This document shows positions 48,048 to 56,949 of a stretch of 64,000 bases of DNA, piece after piece. The DNA is from Allobosea sp. Tri-44 (GTDB lineage: Bacteria; Pseudomonadota; Alphaproteobacteria; Rhizobiales; Beijerinckiaceae): assembly GCF_004123845.1 (NCBI RefSeq), contig NZ_NBDP01000042.1:248001-312000 (forward strand), given 5' to 3'. The notes under the pieces were generated by a model, which saw only the letters and a program-made list of their open reading frames with translations, did no database searches and was not told where the DNA came from. The position numbers were made by a program, and so were the translations under genes. Each line of letters opens with the position of its first letter. Within the stretch, counting starts at the first letter, position 1.

Positions 48048-48096
48048 GAGCATGTTCCGCAAAAGTGGGAACCACTTTTGCGATGAGAACATGCTC
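48048..48096. repeat. Palindromic GAGCATGTTC..GAACATGCTC repeat
   Basis: Outer arms GAGCATGTTC (48048-48057) and GAACATGCTC (48087-48096) enclose an inner palindrome CGCAAAAGTGG-gaa-CCACTTTTGCG. A compact, highly ordered hairpin of a type found many times in Rhizobiales genomes, here between lpxC and bamD. Confidence 0.8.
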
Positions 48097-48215
48097 CAGC
48101 ACTAAGTTGGCGCGAATTCTTGACGTTCGACCGTTCCGGTCGAACGGAAAGCGCGCTAAGCCAATTCGCGCGCTCTTGTCGAAGGGGCGTCACAAGGACG
48201 GATGAAGTGAGCGTC

Positions 48216-49130
48216 ATGCGGCTGAAGACATTCAATCCCGGCGAATCGACCAGCGGCGGCAAACGCCTGGTGCTGGCCCTCGCCCTCGCGGCCGCGCTCG
48301 GCGGCTGCGACACGATGAGCGCGCTCAACCCCTTCGACCGTCCCGAGGTTTACAAGCCTGAGGTGGTGGCGGAGGTCCCCGCCGACAAGCTCTACAATGA
48401 GGGTCTCGCCCGTCTCCAGAACGGCGACACCGAAGGCGCGAACAAGAAGTTCGACGAAATCGACAAGCAGGCTCCGTTCTCGCCCTATTCGAAGAGGGGC
48501 CTGATCATGGCTGCCTACGCGAATTACGAGGCGGCCAAGTACGACGACGCCATTACCGCCTCGAAGCGCTTCCTGGCGCAGAACCCGGCAAGCCCGGACG
48601 CGGCCTACGCGCAGTACATCCTGGCGATGTCCTATTACAACCAGATCCCGGACGCGACGCGCGACCAGGAGCGCACAGACCTGGCGCTGCGCGCGATGCA
48701 GGAGCTGCTCGACCGCTATCCGAAGTCGGAATACGTGATCGACGTGCGCGAGAAGATGCTGGTCGCGCGCGACCAGCTCGCCGGCAAGGAGATGAATGTC
48801 GGCCGCTTCTATCTCGAGAAGCGCAATTATACCGGCGCCGTCGGCCGCTTCCGTGACGTCATCACCAAGTACCAGACCACGCGCCATGTCGAGGAAGCGC
48901 TGATGCGCCTGACCGAGGCCTATATGGCGCTCGGCATCACCAATGAGGCGCAGACCGCCGCCGCGGTGCTCGGCCACAACTTCCCGGATAGCCCCTGGTA
49001 CAAGGACGCCTACACGCTCCTGGAGAGCGGGGGCCTGCAGCCACGCGAGGATCGCGGCTCCTATATCAGCCGGGCCTTCAACGGCTTCACGCGCGCAGTC
49101 GTGGGGATAACTGGTCTCGGCCGCCTCTAA
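48216..49130 (+). CDS. bamD: Outer membrane assembly lipoprotein BamD (ComL)
   Basis: 304 residues. Signal peptide with lipobox (ALALAAALGGC), then five TPR-like repeats, e.g. LYNEGLARLQNGDTEGANKKF and FYLEKRNYTGAVGRFRDVI, the BamD fold. It is an essential part of the BAM complex that inserts outer-membrane beta-barrels. I start at MRLKTFNPG; a GTG three codons upstream is an alternative. Next to lpxC and recN, a conserved Rhizobiales order. Confidence 0.94.
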   Translation: MRLKTFNPGESTSGGKRLVLALALAAALGGCDTMSALNPFDRPEVYKPEVVAEVPADKLYNEGLARLQNGDTEGANKKFDEIDKQAPFSPYSKRGLIMAAYANYEAAKYDDAITASKRFLAQNPASPDAAYAQYILAMSYYNQIPDATRDQERTDLALRAMQELLDRYPKSEYVIDVREKMLVARDQLAGKEMNVGRFYLEKRNYTGAVGRFRDVITKYQTTRHVEEALMRLTEAYMALGITNEAQTAAAVLGHNFPDSPWYKDAYTLLESGGLQPREDRGSYISRAFNGFTRAVVGITGLGRL

Positions 49131-49189
49131 GTCGGTCTGCTGGTGCCCCGGCGAGGCCATCTCCTGCCGGCACAAGGGAGCTGAGTTGC

Positions 49190-50878
49190 ATGCTCGCTCA
49201 GCTCTCGATCCGCGACATCGTACTGATCGACCGGCTCGACCTGGGCTTTGAGGGCGGGCTCAGCGTGCTGACCGGCGAGACCGGCGCCGGCAAATCGATC
49301 CTGCTCGATGGATTCGCGCTGGCGCTAGGCTCCCGCGGCGATGGCGGGTTGGTCCGCCATGGCGAGACGCAAGGGCAGGTCAGCGCCGTCTTCGACATAC
49401 CGATGTCGCATCCTGCGCGTGTGCTCGCGCAGGCGCAGGAGATCGACACCGACGGCGACCTGATCCTGCGGCGCGTGCAATACGCCGACGGCCGCACCCG
49501 CGCCTTCGTCAACGATCAGCCGGTCAGCGTGCAGATCCTGCGCATGATCGGCGCGGCGCTGGTCGAGATCCATGGCCAGCATGACGACCGGGCGCTGACC
49601 GATCCTGCCCAGCACCGCACCATCCTCGACGGCTTCGGCGAGCTCGCCGAGCTGGCGGGCGAGGTCACCCGTGCCAGCGAGGCGCTGAAGAAGGCGCGCC
49701 AGGCCCTGCAGAGCCAGCGCATGCGGGTCGAGACAGCGCGCAAGGAAGCGGATTTCCTGCGCCATGCCGTGGCCGAGCTCGGCAAACTCGCCCCCGGGCC
49801 TGGTGAGGAGGAAGCTCTCGCCAGCCAGCGCCAGGGTATGATGGCCGCCGAGAAAGTGGCCCGCGACATTATCGAAGCCTATGAGGCGGTCGGCGGCACA
49901 GCCTCGCCGGTTTCAGCGCTGTCGGGCGTGCTGCGCCGCCTGGAGCGCCGCGCCGCGCAGGCGCCGGAGCTGGTCGACCCCTCAATCGCCGCGCTGACCA
50001 CGGCGGTGGTCGCGCTGGAGGAGGCAGGCGAGACACTGCAGGCTGCGGTGCGCGCCGCCGAGTTCGATCCGCGCGTGCTGGAGCGCGTCGAGGAGCGGCT
50101 GTTCGCGCTGCGCGCGGCCGCTCGCAAGTTCGATGTCCCCGTCGACGCGCTGCCGGCGCTCGCCGAAACCATGGCGGCAGACCTCGCCGCGCTCGACGAA
50201 AGCGAAGGCTCGCTGAAGCGGCTGGAAGCGGAGCTAGCCGAGGCCGAAGCGGCTTATGTCGCGCTCGCGACCGCGCTCTCGGCTGGCCGGGCGCGGGCGG
50301 CTTCGGCGCTCGACGCTGCGGTCAAGGCAGAACTGCCGCCGCTCAAGCTGGAGCGCGCCCGGTTCATCACGCAGATCGACAGCGATCCCGATGCGCGCGG
50401 GCCTGAGGGTTTCGACCGCGTCGAGTTCTGGGTCGAGACCAACCCCGGCACGCGGCCGGGCCCGATGATGAAGGTCGCCTCGGGTGGCGAGCTCTCGCGC
50501 TTCATGCTGGCGCTCAAGGTCGTGCTGGCCGAGCGCGGCTCGGCCCCGACGCTCGTGTTCGACGAGATCGACACCGGCGTCGGTGGCGCGGTGGCCGATG
50601 CGATTGGCGAGCGGCTGGCGCGGCTGGCAGCGCGGGTGCAGGTCGTCTCGGTGACGCATGCGCCGCAGGTCGCGGCCAAGGCCGGGCAGCATTTCCTGAT
50701 CGCCAAGTCGGCCCATGGCGGGGAGGGCGCGGATGAGCGCACCGTCACCCGCGTCTCGCCCTTGCAGGACGGCAGCCGGCGCGAGGAAATCGCCCGCATG
50801 CTTGCCGGCGCCTCGATCACCGAGGAGGCGCGGGCGGCGGCCGGCAAGCTACTGGATGCCGCGGGCATACGGGGCTGA
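49190..50878 (+). CDS. recN: DNA repair protein RecN
   Basis: 562 residues. SMC-like ATPase: MLAQLSIRDIVLIDRLDLGF and Walker A TGETGAGKSILLDG at the N-terminus, HGQHDDRALTDPAQHRTILD after the head, a coiled-coil middle (about 160-360), then the signature ASGGELSRFMLALKVVL and Walker B LVFDEIDTGVGGAVA. It acts in double-strand break repair. Single gene 59 bases after bamD. Confidence 0.96.
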   Translation: MLAQLSIRDIVLIDRLDLGFEGGLSVLTGETGAGKSILLDGFALALGSRGDGGLVRHGETQGQVSAVFDIPMSHPARVLAQAQEIDTDGDLILRRVQYADGRTRAFVNDQPVSVQILRMIGAALVEIHGQHDDRALTDPAQHRTILDGFGELAELAGEVTRASEALKKARQALQSQRMRVETARKEADFLRHAVAELGKLAPGPGEEEALASQRQGMMAAEKVARDIIEAYEAVGGTASPVSALSGVLRRLERRAAQAPELVDPSIAALTTAVVALEEAGETLQAAVRAAEFDPRVLERVEERLFALRAAARKFDVPVDALPALAETMAADLAALDESEGSLKRLEAELAEAEAAYVALATALSAGRARAASALDAAVKAELPPLKLERARFITQIDSDPDARGPEGFDRVEFWVETNPGTRPGPMMKVASGGELSRFMLALKVVLAERGSAPTLVFDEIDTGVGGAVADAIGERLARLAARVQVVSVTHAPQVAAKAGQHFLIAKSAHGGEGADERTVTRVSPLQDGSRREEIARMLAGASITEEARAAAGKLLDAAGIRG

Positions 50879-50884
50879 GGTTGG

Positions 50885-51703
50885 TCAGGCCGGGATCAGT
50901 TCGTACCCCGAGCCGTTCTCGACGACACGCCTGAAGCCCTCGATATGGCCACCTGACACGATCCAGCCGTCGCGCGCGGCGCGCTTGAGGATGGCGCGGC
51001 GGGAGGTGACAGCGGTGGCGCCGTCGAAATCGTAGATCAAGCCGACATCAGGATCCGAAGCCTGCAGGTCGGACAGATGCAGCGCATCGCCCCAGAGCAG
51101 AAGGCTTTCCTCGCCTTCGATCAGATAGCCGCTATGGCCGAAGGTATGACCGGGGAGGGGGATCAGCGCGATACCGGGCCGCACGGTGCCGGCTGCGACG
51201 GGGTGGATGCGGCCGGCATAGTGCTTGTTTACAGCCGCCGCGACGGCAAAGCCGCCCTGCCTGTTCTGCGGCGTCTGCGCGCGATTGGCCTCGTCGCCGA
51301 AGAAGGCGAGATCGGCTTCCGGCACGATGATCTCGGCATTGGGAAAACGGGCGCGATCACCGTCGAACAGTCCGAGCACATGGTCACCGTGCAGATGCGT
51401 GATCAAGACACGCTCGACCTGCTCTGCGGCAATTCCCGCGTTCGCCATGACGGCGGGCGCATGGCCCATCGCCTCACCCCAGGACGGACCCGTGCCGGCA
51501 TCGACGAGCGTGATCCCGTCGGCATCCTTCAGGGCGAAGCAGTTGACCGGGATGCTGACCTTCGGCTTGCCCCAGCGCGCGACCGCTTCGTCAAGGGCGG
51601 CCTGGCCGCCCGCATGGACCAGGACGTCCAGCGGCGCCTCGAAGATACCGTCATGCAACGCCAGCACGTCGTACGAGCCGAACCGCCGCCAAGTCTCGCC
51701 CAT
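50885..51703 (-). CDS. MBL-fold metallo-hydrolase
   Basis: 272 residues. Metal motif THLHGDHVLGLF with further ligands in LPGHTFGHSGYL, LLWGDALH and the C-terminal SGGHIEGF. Same superfamily as the exported enzyme at 21689 but without a signal peptide, so cytoplasmic. It resembles lactonase-like hydrolases; the substrate is unknown. Start at MGETWRRFGSYD with AGAGGGG upstream. Convergent with recN, 6 bases apart. Confidence 0.87.
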   Translation of the reverse strand: MGETWRRFGSYDVLALHDGIFEAPLDVLVHAGGQAALDEAVARWGKPKVSIPVNCFALKDADGITLVDAGTGPSWGEAMGHAPAVMANAGIAAEQVERVLITHLHGDHVLGLFDGDRARFPNAEIIVPEADLAFFGDEANRAQTPQNRQGGFAVAAAVNKHYAGRIHPVAAGTVRPGIALIPLPGHTFGHSGYLIEGEESLLLWGDALHLSDLQASDPDVGLIYDFDGATAVTSRRAILKRAARDGWIVSGGHIEGFRRVVENGSGYELIPA

Positions 51704-51926
51704 GTCCGCTGGCCCCTCTCTAGTACACTCTTCTTGGATCACGCAGCTCTCGCCGCCGACACCGGACCCTAGGCCCCGTGGCTAGCTTTGACGGGTGCTG
51801 ACCTTGATCACATAGCGTATCGCATTTATGAATCGCGTGTCGGGGTGTCGCAGGCCCCCGGCGTCGCAAAGACGGTTCCCGTCCAAGTCCTGCTCGCGAT
51901 CTGCATGATCATGCGGACGGAGCACG

Positions 51927-53021
51927 ATGATGAGCGCGGAGCCGTTTTCTGTATCCAGGTGTACAGCTCGCCTCGGCCGTATCGCTATCCTCTGGCGCGG
52001 TGACGAAACCGAACGCCGCGGCGCCACTCTACAAGCCAGCCGGTTCAAGGATGTTTTCGCGGCGCTTGCCAATCTCGGCGTCGATGCGGAGCCGGTGGTT
52101 TACGAGGACGATGTTCTCGACGCCGTGCGGTCACAGCTCGCCCGGCTCGATGGCGTGCTTGTCTGGGTCAATCCGCTTCACGACGGGCGCAACCGCGCCA
52201 AGCTCGACGCACTCCTTCGCGAAGTCGCGGAGCGCGGCATCTGGGTGAGCGCCCATCCCGACGTGGTTCTCAAGATGGGCACCAAGGAGGTGCTTCATCG
52301 TACCCGCACGATGAGCTGGGGCTGTGATACGGCTCTCTATCGAACGGTCGATGCCATGCGCGCCGAGTTGCCGGCGAGGCTTGCCGCTGGTGCGCGCGTG
52401 ATCAAGCGCAATCGGGGCAATGGCGGCCAAGGCGTTTGGAAGGTCGAGGTGCTCGCGACCACAGATGGCCGCCCGAGCGTGCGGGTCCTGGACGCCACCA
52501 AGGCCGAACCGGAGGAGACGCCCCTGGAAGAATTTCTGAAGAGGTGTGCGGCGTATTTCGAGGATGGTTGCGTCATCGATCAACCGTTCCAGAAGCGTCT
52601 GAGCGAAGGCGTGGTGCGCTGCTACATGGCGGGCGATCGCTGTGCCGGCTTTGGCCACCAGAAGGTCAAGGCGCTCATTGAAGCTCCGGCCGCGCGCGCC
52701 ACGGCCGGAGCGCGGCTTTACACCTCGAAAGCCGATCCACGCTTCCAGCGCTTGCGGCGGTTGATGGAAGACGAATGGACACCGCAATTGATGTCTTCGC
52801 TGGACCTCGCGCGGCGCGACCTGCCGATGATCTGGGATGCGGACTTCATGCTTGGCGGGCGCGGCGTTGATGGGACCGACAACTACGTGCTTGGCGAGAT
52901 CAACGTCAGTTCGGTGTTTCCGATTCCGGACGAGGTAGCGGAGGAGATCGCGCAGCGCGTTGTCGATCGGCTGAAGTCGAAGCCGGACCTAGCGGCGGCG
53001 CAGACTGTAGTTGAGCGTTAA
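51927..53021 (+). CDS. ATP-grasp-like protein (Cj0069 family)
   Basis: 364 residues. The layout is that of an ATP-grasp ligase: an N-terminal Rossmann-like region (RIAILWRGDETERRG), the glycine-rich ATP loop VIKRNRGNGGQGVWKVEV near 152, and the metal-binding end VLGEINVSSVFPIPDE near 330. This matches the Cj0069 family, which has no proven reaction; a carboxylate-amine ligase similar to glutathione synthase is the obvious guess. GGAG precedes a doubled ATG. No operon partners. Confidence 0.72.
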   Translation: MMSAEPFSVSRCTARLGRIAILWRGDETERRGATLQASRFKDVFAALANLGVDAEPVVYEDDVLDAVRSQLARLDGVLVWVNPLHDGRNRAKLDALLREVAERGIWVSAHPDVVLKMGTKEVLHRTRTMSWGCDTALYRTVDAMRAELPARLAAGARVIKRNRGNGGQGVWKVEVLATTDGRPSVRVLDATKAEPEETPLEEFLKRCAAYFEDGCVIDQPFQKRLSEGVVRCYMAGDRCAGFGHQKVKALIEAPAARATAGARLYTSKADPRFQRLRRLMEDEWTPQLMSSLDLARRDLPMIWDADFMLGGRGVDGTDNYVLGEINVSSVFPIPDEVAEEIAQRVVDRLKSKPDLAAAQTVVER

Positions 53022-53168
53022 TGCGTTCGCGCCCTAGACAATATTGCCGGAAAGCGGAGCTGGTGGAGCCTGCAACGAGCCGACAATGAACCGGGCGGCA
53101 TGGCCGGCCTCCACTGCCGCATACGGGGTGGGCCGATGATGCATTCCCTTTTCCGGCGATTTCCTCTA

Positions 53169-53246
53169 TGTGCGGCAGCAACTGCGCGCCGCATCCGGCG
53201 CCGCCCCTCGATCTGCATGCCGCCAGCCCGCCGGTTGCAACCTAAG
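53169..53246 (+). CDS. Possible 25-residue leader peptide before the RNA helicase
   Basis: ATG at 53169, TAA at 53244, encoding MCGSNCAPHPAPPLDL followed by HAASPPVAT; it ends 11 bases before the helicase start. The CxxxC start and proline-rich body are unusual for a random ORF, and the position suits an upstream regulatory ORF, but there is no good ribosome binding site and I cannot test conservation. Confidence 0.25.
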
Positions 53247-53257
53247 GCCTGACATCA

Positions 53258-55348
53258 ATGTCCTTCATTTCCACGAGTGCGCCGCTCGCGCGTGCGCTCG
53301 CCGACCGCAATTACAATGAGCCGACGCCGGTCCAGGCCGCCGTGCTGGAAGAAGCCGCCGCCGGCCGCGATCTCCTGGTCTCGTCGCAGACCGGCTCGGG
53401 CAAGACCGTGGCCTACGGGCTCGCCATCGGCGCCGACCTGCTCGGCGAGGCCGAAGCCCTGCCGCGGGCCGAACGGCCGCTGGCGCTGATCGTTGCGCCG
53501 ACGCGCGAGCTCGCCCTTCAGGTCCAGCGCGAGCTCAGCTGGCTCTACAAGCAGACCAATGCCCGCGTGATCTCCTGCGTCGGCGGCATGGACCCGCGCC
53601 GCGAAGCGGCCCTGCTCGACGAGGGCGCCCACATCGTCGTCGGCACACCCGGCCGTCTGCGCGACCATATCGAACGCCGCCGCCTCGACGTTTCGGGCCT
53701 GCGGGCGGTCGTCCTCGACGAGGCCGACGAGATGCTCGATCTCGGCTTTCGCGACGATCTCGAATTCATCCTGAAGTCCGCGCCGGCAGAGCGCCGCAGC
53801 CTTTTGTTCTCGGCGACACTGCCGAAGGCGATCATCGCCCTGGCGCGCAGCTATCAGCGCGATGCCCTGCGCATCGAGGTCGCTGGCGGCGAGCGCGGCC
53901 ATGCCGATATCGAGTACCGCGCCATCCGCGTCTTCCCGAAGGAGGCCGAACTCGCGGTCGTCAACCTGCTGCGCTTCCACGATTCGCCGACCGCGCTGGT
54001 GTTCTGCAATACCCGCAACGCCGTGCGTCATCTCGAGGCGATCCTGCTGGAGCGCGGGTTCTCGGCCGTGGCGCTCTCGGGCGAGCTCAGCCAGAGCGAG
54101 CGCAATTCTGCGCTGCAGGCTTTGCGCGACGGAAGGGCACGCGTCTGCGTCGCGACCGACGTCGCGGCGCGCGGCATCGACCTGCCGGGCCTGACGCTGG
54201 TCATCCATGCCGAGCTGCCGAACGATCCCGAGGTGATGCAGCATCGCTCGGGCCGTACCGGGCGCGCCGGCAACAAGGGCACGAGCGTGCTGCTGGTTCC
54301 GGCCTCGCGCCGGCGCAAGGCCGAGATGCTGATCTCCGAGGCCAAGATCGAGGTGAGCTGGGCCGGCCCGCCGACGCAGGACGAGATCCGCGCCCTCGAC
54401 GAGCAGCGCCTGTTGAGCGATCCCCTGCTCTCCGGCGAGGCGAGCGAGGACGATGCGCCGATGGTCGCAGCCCTGCTCGCGGGGCGCTCGACGGAGGAGA
54501 TCGCGGCGGCGCTCGTGCGTGTCTATCGTTCGCGCCTGCCGGCGTCCGAGGAGGTCGGCGATCCCAACTTCGGTCGTGACGAACGCCGCCCCGTGCGCAG
54601 CGCCGAGGACTATGCAAGGCCGCGCGAGCATGGTGGCGCCGAGCGGCCGGAACGCCGCGAGAGGTCGGGTCCGCGTGGCGATACCGTCTGGTTCCGCCTC
54701 AATATCGGCCGCAAGGATGGCGCCGATCCGCGTCAGCTCCTGCCGATGCTGTGCCGGCGCGGCAAGATCACGCGCGACGAGGTCGGCGCGATCCGCATCT
54801 TCGACAAGGAGACCAAGGTCGAGATCGATGCCGAGGTCGCGGAGCGCTTCGCGCAACTCGCCAAGGCTGTCGACCGCGACAAGATCATCATCGAGCCGGT
54901 GACCGGCGAAGAGGAGCGCCGCCCGGCCAAGCCCTTCGCCGAGAAGGCGAGCCATGCGCCGCGCGCGCCCTATCCGGCCCGCGAGCAGCGCGACGAGCGT
55001 TCGTCCGCCCCGGCGCGCAAACCCTATGAAGGCAAGGGCAAGCCGTTCGGCGCCAAGCCTTATGATCCGGCGCGGCGCGACCGCGAGCCGGCCTATGAGG
55101 AGACCGCGATCCTGCGGCCCGAGCGGCCCTTCGACAAGAAGAACGAGCCCGGCGCCAAGCCGTTCGCCGGCAAGTTCAAGGGCGGCAAGAAGCCTTTCGG
55201 CGCTCCGCATGGCGGCGAGCGGCCGGCTTCCGGCGACGCACGGCCTGCGGGCAAGAGCTTCGGCGAGAAAAAGCCTTTCGGTGCGAAGAAGCCTTTTACT
55301 GGCAAGAAGCCTTTCGCCAGCAAGAAGCCGCGTCGCGACGATCGCTGA
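53258..55348 (+). CDS. DEAD-box RNA helicase with DbpA-type RNA-binding domain
   Basis: 696 residues. All core motifs are present: Q-motif region YNEPTPVQAAVLE, SSQTGSGKT, PTRELALQ, GTPGRL, VLDEADEMLDLGF, SATLP, and HRSGRTGRAG. A DbpA_RNA-binding (CsdA/DbpA) domain follows at about 472-548 (FRLNIGRKDGADPRQLLPML), then a basic, low-complexity tail with repeated KPFGAKKPF-like units. This is the DeaD/CsdA type that remodels rRNA or structured mRNA, often at low temperature. The tail probably adds nonspecific RNA affinity. Confidence 0.94.
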   Translation: MSFISTSAPLARALADRNYNEPTPVQAAVLEEAAAGRDLLVSSQTGSGKTVAYGLAIGADLLGEAEALPRAERPLALIVAPTRELALQVQRELSWLYKQTNARVISCVGGMDPRREAALLDEGAHIVVGTPGRLRDHIERRRLDVSGLRAVVLDEADEMLDLGFRDDLEFILKSAPAERRSLLFSATLPKAIIALARSYQRDALRIEVAGGERGHADIEYRAIRVFPKEAELAVVNLLRFHDSPTALVFCNTRNAVRHLEAILLERGFSAVALSGELSQSERNSALQALRDGRARVCVATDVAARGIDLPGLTLVIHAELPNDPEVMQHRSGRTGRAGNKGTSVLLVPASRRRKAEMLISEAKIEVSWAGPPTQDEIRALDEQRLLSDPLLSGEASEDDAPMVAALLAGRSTEEIAAALVRVYRSRLPASEEVGDPNFGRDERRPVRSAEDYARPREHGGAERPERRERSGPRGDTVWFRLNIGRKDGADPRQLLPMLCRRGKITRDEVGAIRIFDKETKVEIDAEVAERFAQLAKAVDRDKIIIEPVTGEEERRPAKPFAEKASHAPRAPYPAREQRDERSSAPARKPYEGKGKPFGAKPYDPARRDREPAYEETAILRPERPFDKKNEPGAKPFAGKFKGGKKPFGAPHGGERPASGDARPAGKSFGEKKPFGAKKPFTGKKPFASKKPRRDDR

Positions 55349-55353
55349 GGCCG

Positions 55354-55400
55354 GGCATTCCCTTCTCCCCTTGCGGGAGAGGGGATATCGCGCATGCCCC
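55354..55400. repeat. Single REP-like palindrome after the helicase gene
   Basis: CCCTTCTCCCC-ttgc-GGGAGAGGGG flanked by GGGCATT and GCGCATGCCCC. Same family as 4812-4976 and 62202-62358, here one copy between convergent genes where it could serve as a terminator. Confidence 0.65.
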
Positions 55401-55408
55401 TCTGCGGA

Positions 55409-55483
55409 TCAGCGCAGGCCGAGGAATGACAGGATCGCGAGGACGACGACGATCAGGCCGACGATGTAGATAATGTTGTTCAT
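55409..55483 (-). CDS. 24-residue single-pass membrane peptide
   Basis: MNNIIYIVGLIVVVLAILSF-LGLR: almost entirely one transmembrane helix with a short polar start and a basic end. Strong ribosome binding sequence GGAGGGGGC seven bases upstream, and the frame stops exactly after the helix. Too small for most gene finders. Likely a real inner-membrane small protein, perhaps stress-related; function unknown. Confidence 0.7.
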   Translation of the reverse strand: MNNIIYIVGLIVVVLAILSFLGLR

Positions 55484-55670
55484 GGCGGAGCCCCCTCCGG
55501 TTGCGTTGCCGTCGCATCGCAACGGCTGATGATCGGTGCGGCAGCGCCGCAGCACCATTCGAACGCCGCGCCGCGCGGGATTGTTCCGGAACCGTCGCAT
55601 AGCTGTTGCACTCGCCAGCCATCCGCTCCCACAATGCCCGGCCGGGCAGAGACCCGGACGGGGGATCGCT

Positions 55671-56897
55671 ATGAGGACGATGGGTAAGGCGCTCGGCGCC
55701 ATGTTGATGTTGGCCGGGCTCGCCTTGCCCGCCGCCGCGCAGGACCGGCTGGTGATCGCCGGGCGCGATGCCGGCTTCGCTCCGGCGCTGGCCAAGATGG
55801 TCGAGCTCTACCAGGCCAAGAATCCGAGCGTGAAGATCGAGCGGCTCGAGCTCGGCGGCGGCCCGCTCTATGAGCGCCTCGCCGTCGGCGCGCGCGAGAA
55901 GACGGCGGCGACCGACGTCGCGATGCTCGACGACATCTGGGCGCCGGAGTTCATGGCGCGCGGCTGGCTCACCGATCTCGGCACGGTCGGCGGTCTGCCG
56001 GGCGAGTTCGTCAAGTCGGCGATGGACGTCTCGCGCCACGACGGCAAGCTCTATGCCGCGCCCTTCGTCGGCAACATCGCCATGTTCGCCTATCGCAAGG
56101 ACCTGCTCGCCAAGCACGGCTTCGAGCGGCCCAAGACCTGGAGCGACGTCGTCAAGGCGGCGCAGGTGATCCAGGACAAGGAGCAGGGCATCTCCGGCCT
56201 CGTCTTCCGCGGCATCAAGGGCAACCCGATCGTCACCTCCTTCCTGCCGGTGCTGTGGGCGCATGGCGGCGACGTCGTGAGCGCCGACGGCAAGGCCGTG
56301 CTCGATACGCCTGAGGCCGAGAAGGCGCTGACCCAGTTCCTGTCGTTCAAGGCGCTCGCGCCGAAGGGCGTCGAGACCTACAACGCCACCGAACTGCGCG
56401 ATGCGATCCAGCAGGGCCGCGCCGCGATCGCAGTCGAGATGTGGTCGTCCTGGGCCGGCACGCTCGACGGCAGCGCGTCCAAGGTCGCCGGCCAGGTCGA
56501 GGTCGTCGCCTCGCCGGGCGAGGTCAAGGGTCCCGCGCCGATGCTGGGCGCCTGGCTGCTCGCCATCCCGGCCGACTCGCCGAACAAGGCGCGCGCCGCC
56601 GACTTCATCCGCTTCGTCACCAGCGCGGAGAACCAGAAGCTGATCGCGTTCGAGACCGGCAACCCGCCGACGCTCACCGCGCTGTTCAACGACAAGGACC
56701 TCGTCGCCAAGTATCGCTGGTATCCGGCGCAGCTCGAGGCCCTGAACGTCGCGCAAGCCCGTCCGCGCATCAGCCAGTGGGCCCGCGTCGAGACCATTTT
56801 GGGCGACTACCTCCAGCTCGCCCTGATCGGCCAGCTGCAGCCAAAGCAGGCGCTGACCGAAGCCAACGCCCAGATCGCCCGCGCCCTGTCGCGCTGA
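55671..56897 (+). CDS. ABC transporter substrate-binding protein, sugar type
   Basis: 408 residues. Signal peptide (ALGAMLMLAGLALPAAAQ) then a family-1 solute-binding fold: DRLVIAGRDAGFAPALAKMV, DVAMLDDIWAPEFMARGWL, APFVGNIAMFAYRKDLLAKHGFE and GAWLLAIPADSPNKARAADFI. Periplasmic receptor for a sugar or polyol. Start at MRTMGKAL; the region upstream encodes no exported protein. A strong hairpin separates it from its permeases. Ligand not determinable from sequence. Confidence 0.93.
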   Translation: MRTMGKALGAMLMLAGLALPAAAQDRLVIAGRDAGFAPALAKMVELYQAKNPSVKIERLELGGGPLYERLAVGAREKTAATDVAMLDDIWAPEFMARGWLTDLGTVGGLPGEFVKSAMDVSRHDGKLYAAPFVGNIAMFAYRKDLLAKHGFERPKTWSDVVKAAQVIQDKEQGISGLVFRGIKGNPIVTSFLPVLWAHGGDVVSADGKAVLDTPEAEKALTQFLSFKALAPKGVETYNATELRDAIQQGRAAIAVEMWSSWAGTLDGSASKVAGQVEVVASPGEVKGPAPMLGAWLLAIPADSPNKARAADFIRFVTSAENQKLIAFETGNPPTLTALFNDKDLVAKYRWYPAQLEALNVAQARPRISQWARVETILGDYLQLALIGQLQPKQALTEANAQIARALSR

Positions 56898-56905
56898 TCG
56901 TCACA

Positions 56906-56932
56906 CGGGCCGCCTCGCACCGAGGCGGCCCG
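56906..56932 (+). promoter_or_regulatory. 12-bp hairpin between receptor and permease genes
   Basis: CGGGCCGCCTCG-cac-CGAGGCGGCCCG, a perfect stem followed by CTTT. Such hairpins after the binding-protein gene protect its mRNA or cause partial termination, giving more receptor than permease. Confidence 0.65.
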
Positions 56933-56949
56933 CTTTCCGTCTGGACGTA

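Noticed and set aside
53255..55210. 651-codon open frame on the minus strand opposite the RNA helicase
   Set aside because: Shadow frame: all helicase motifs are intact on the plus strand, and the minus translation is low in recognisable structure.
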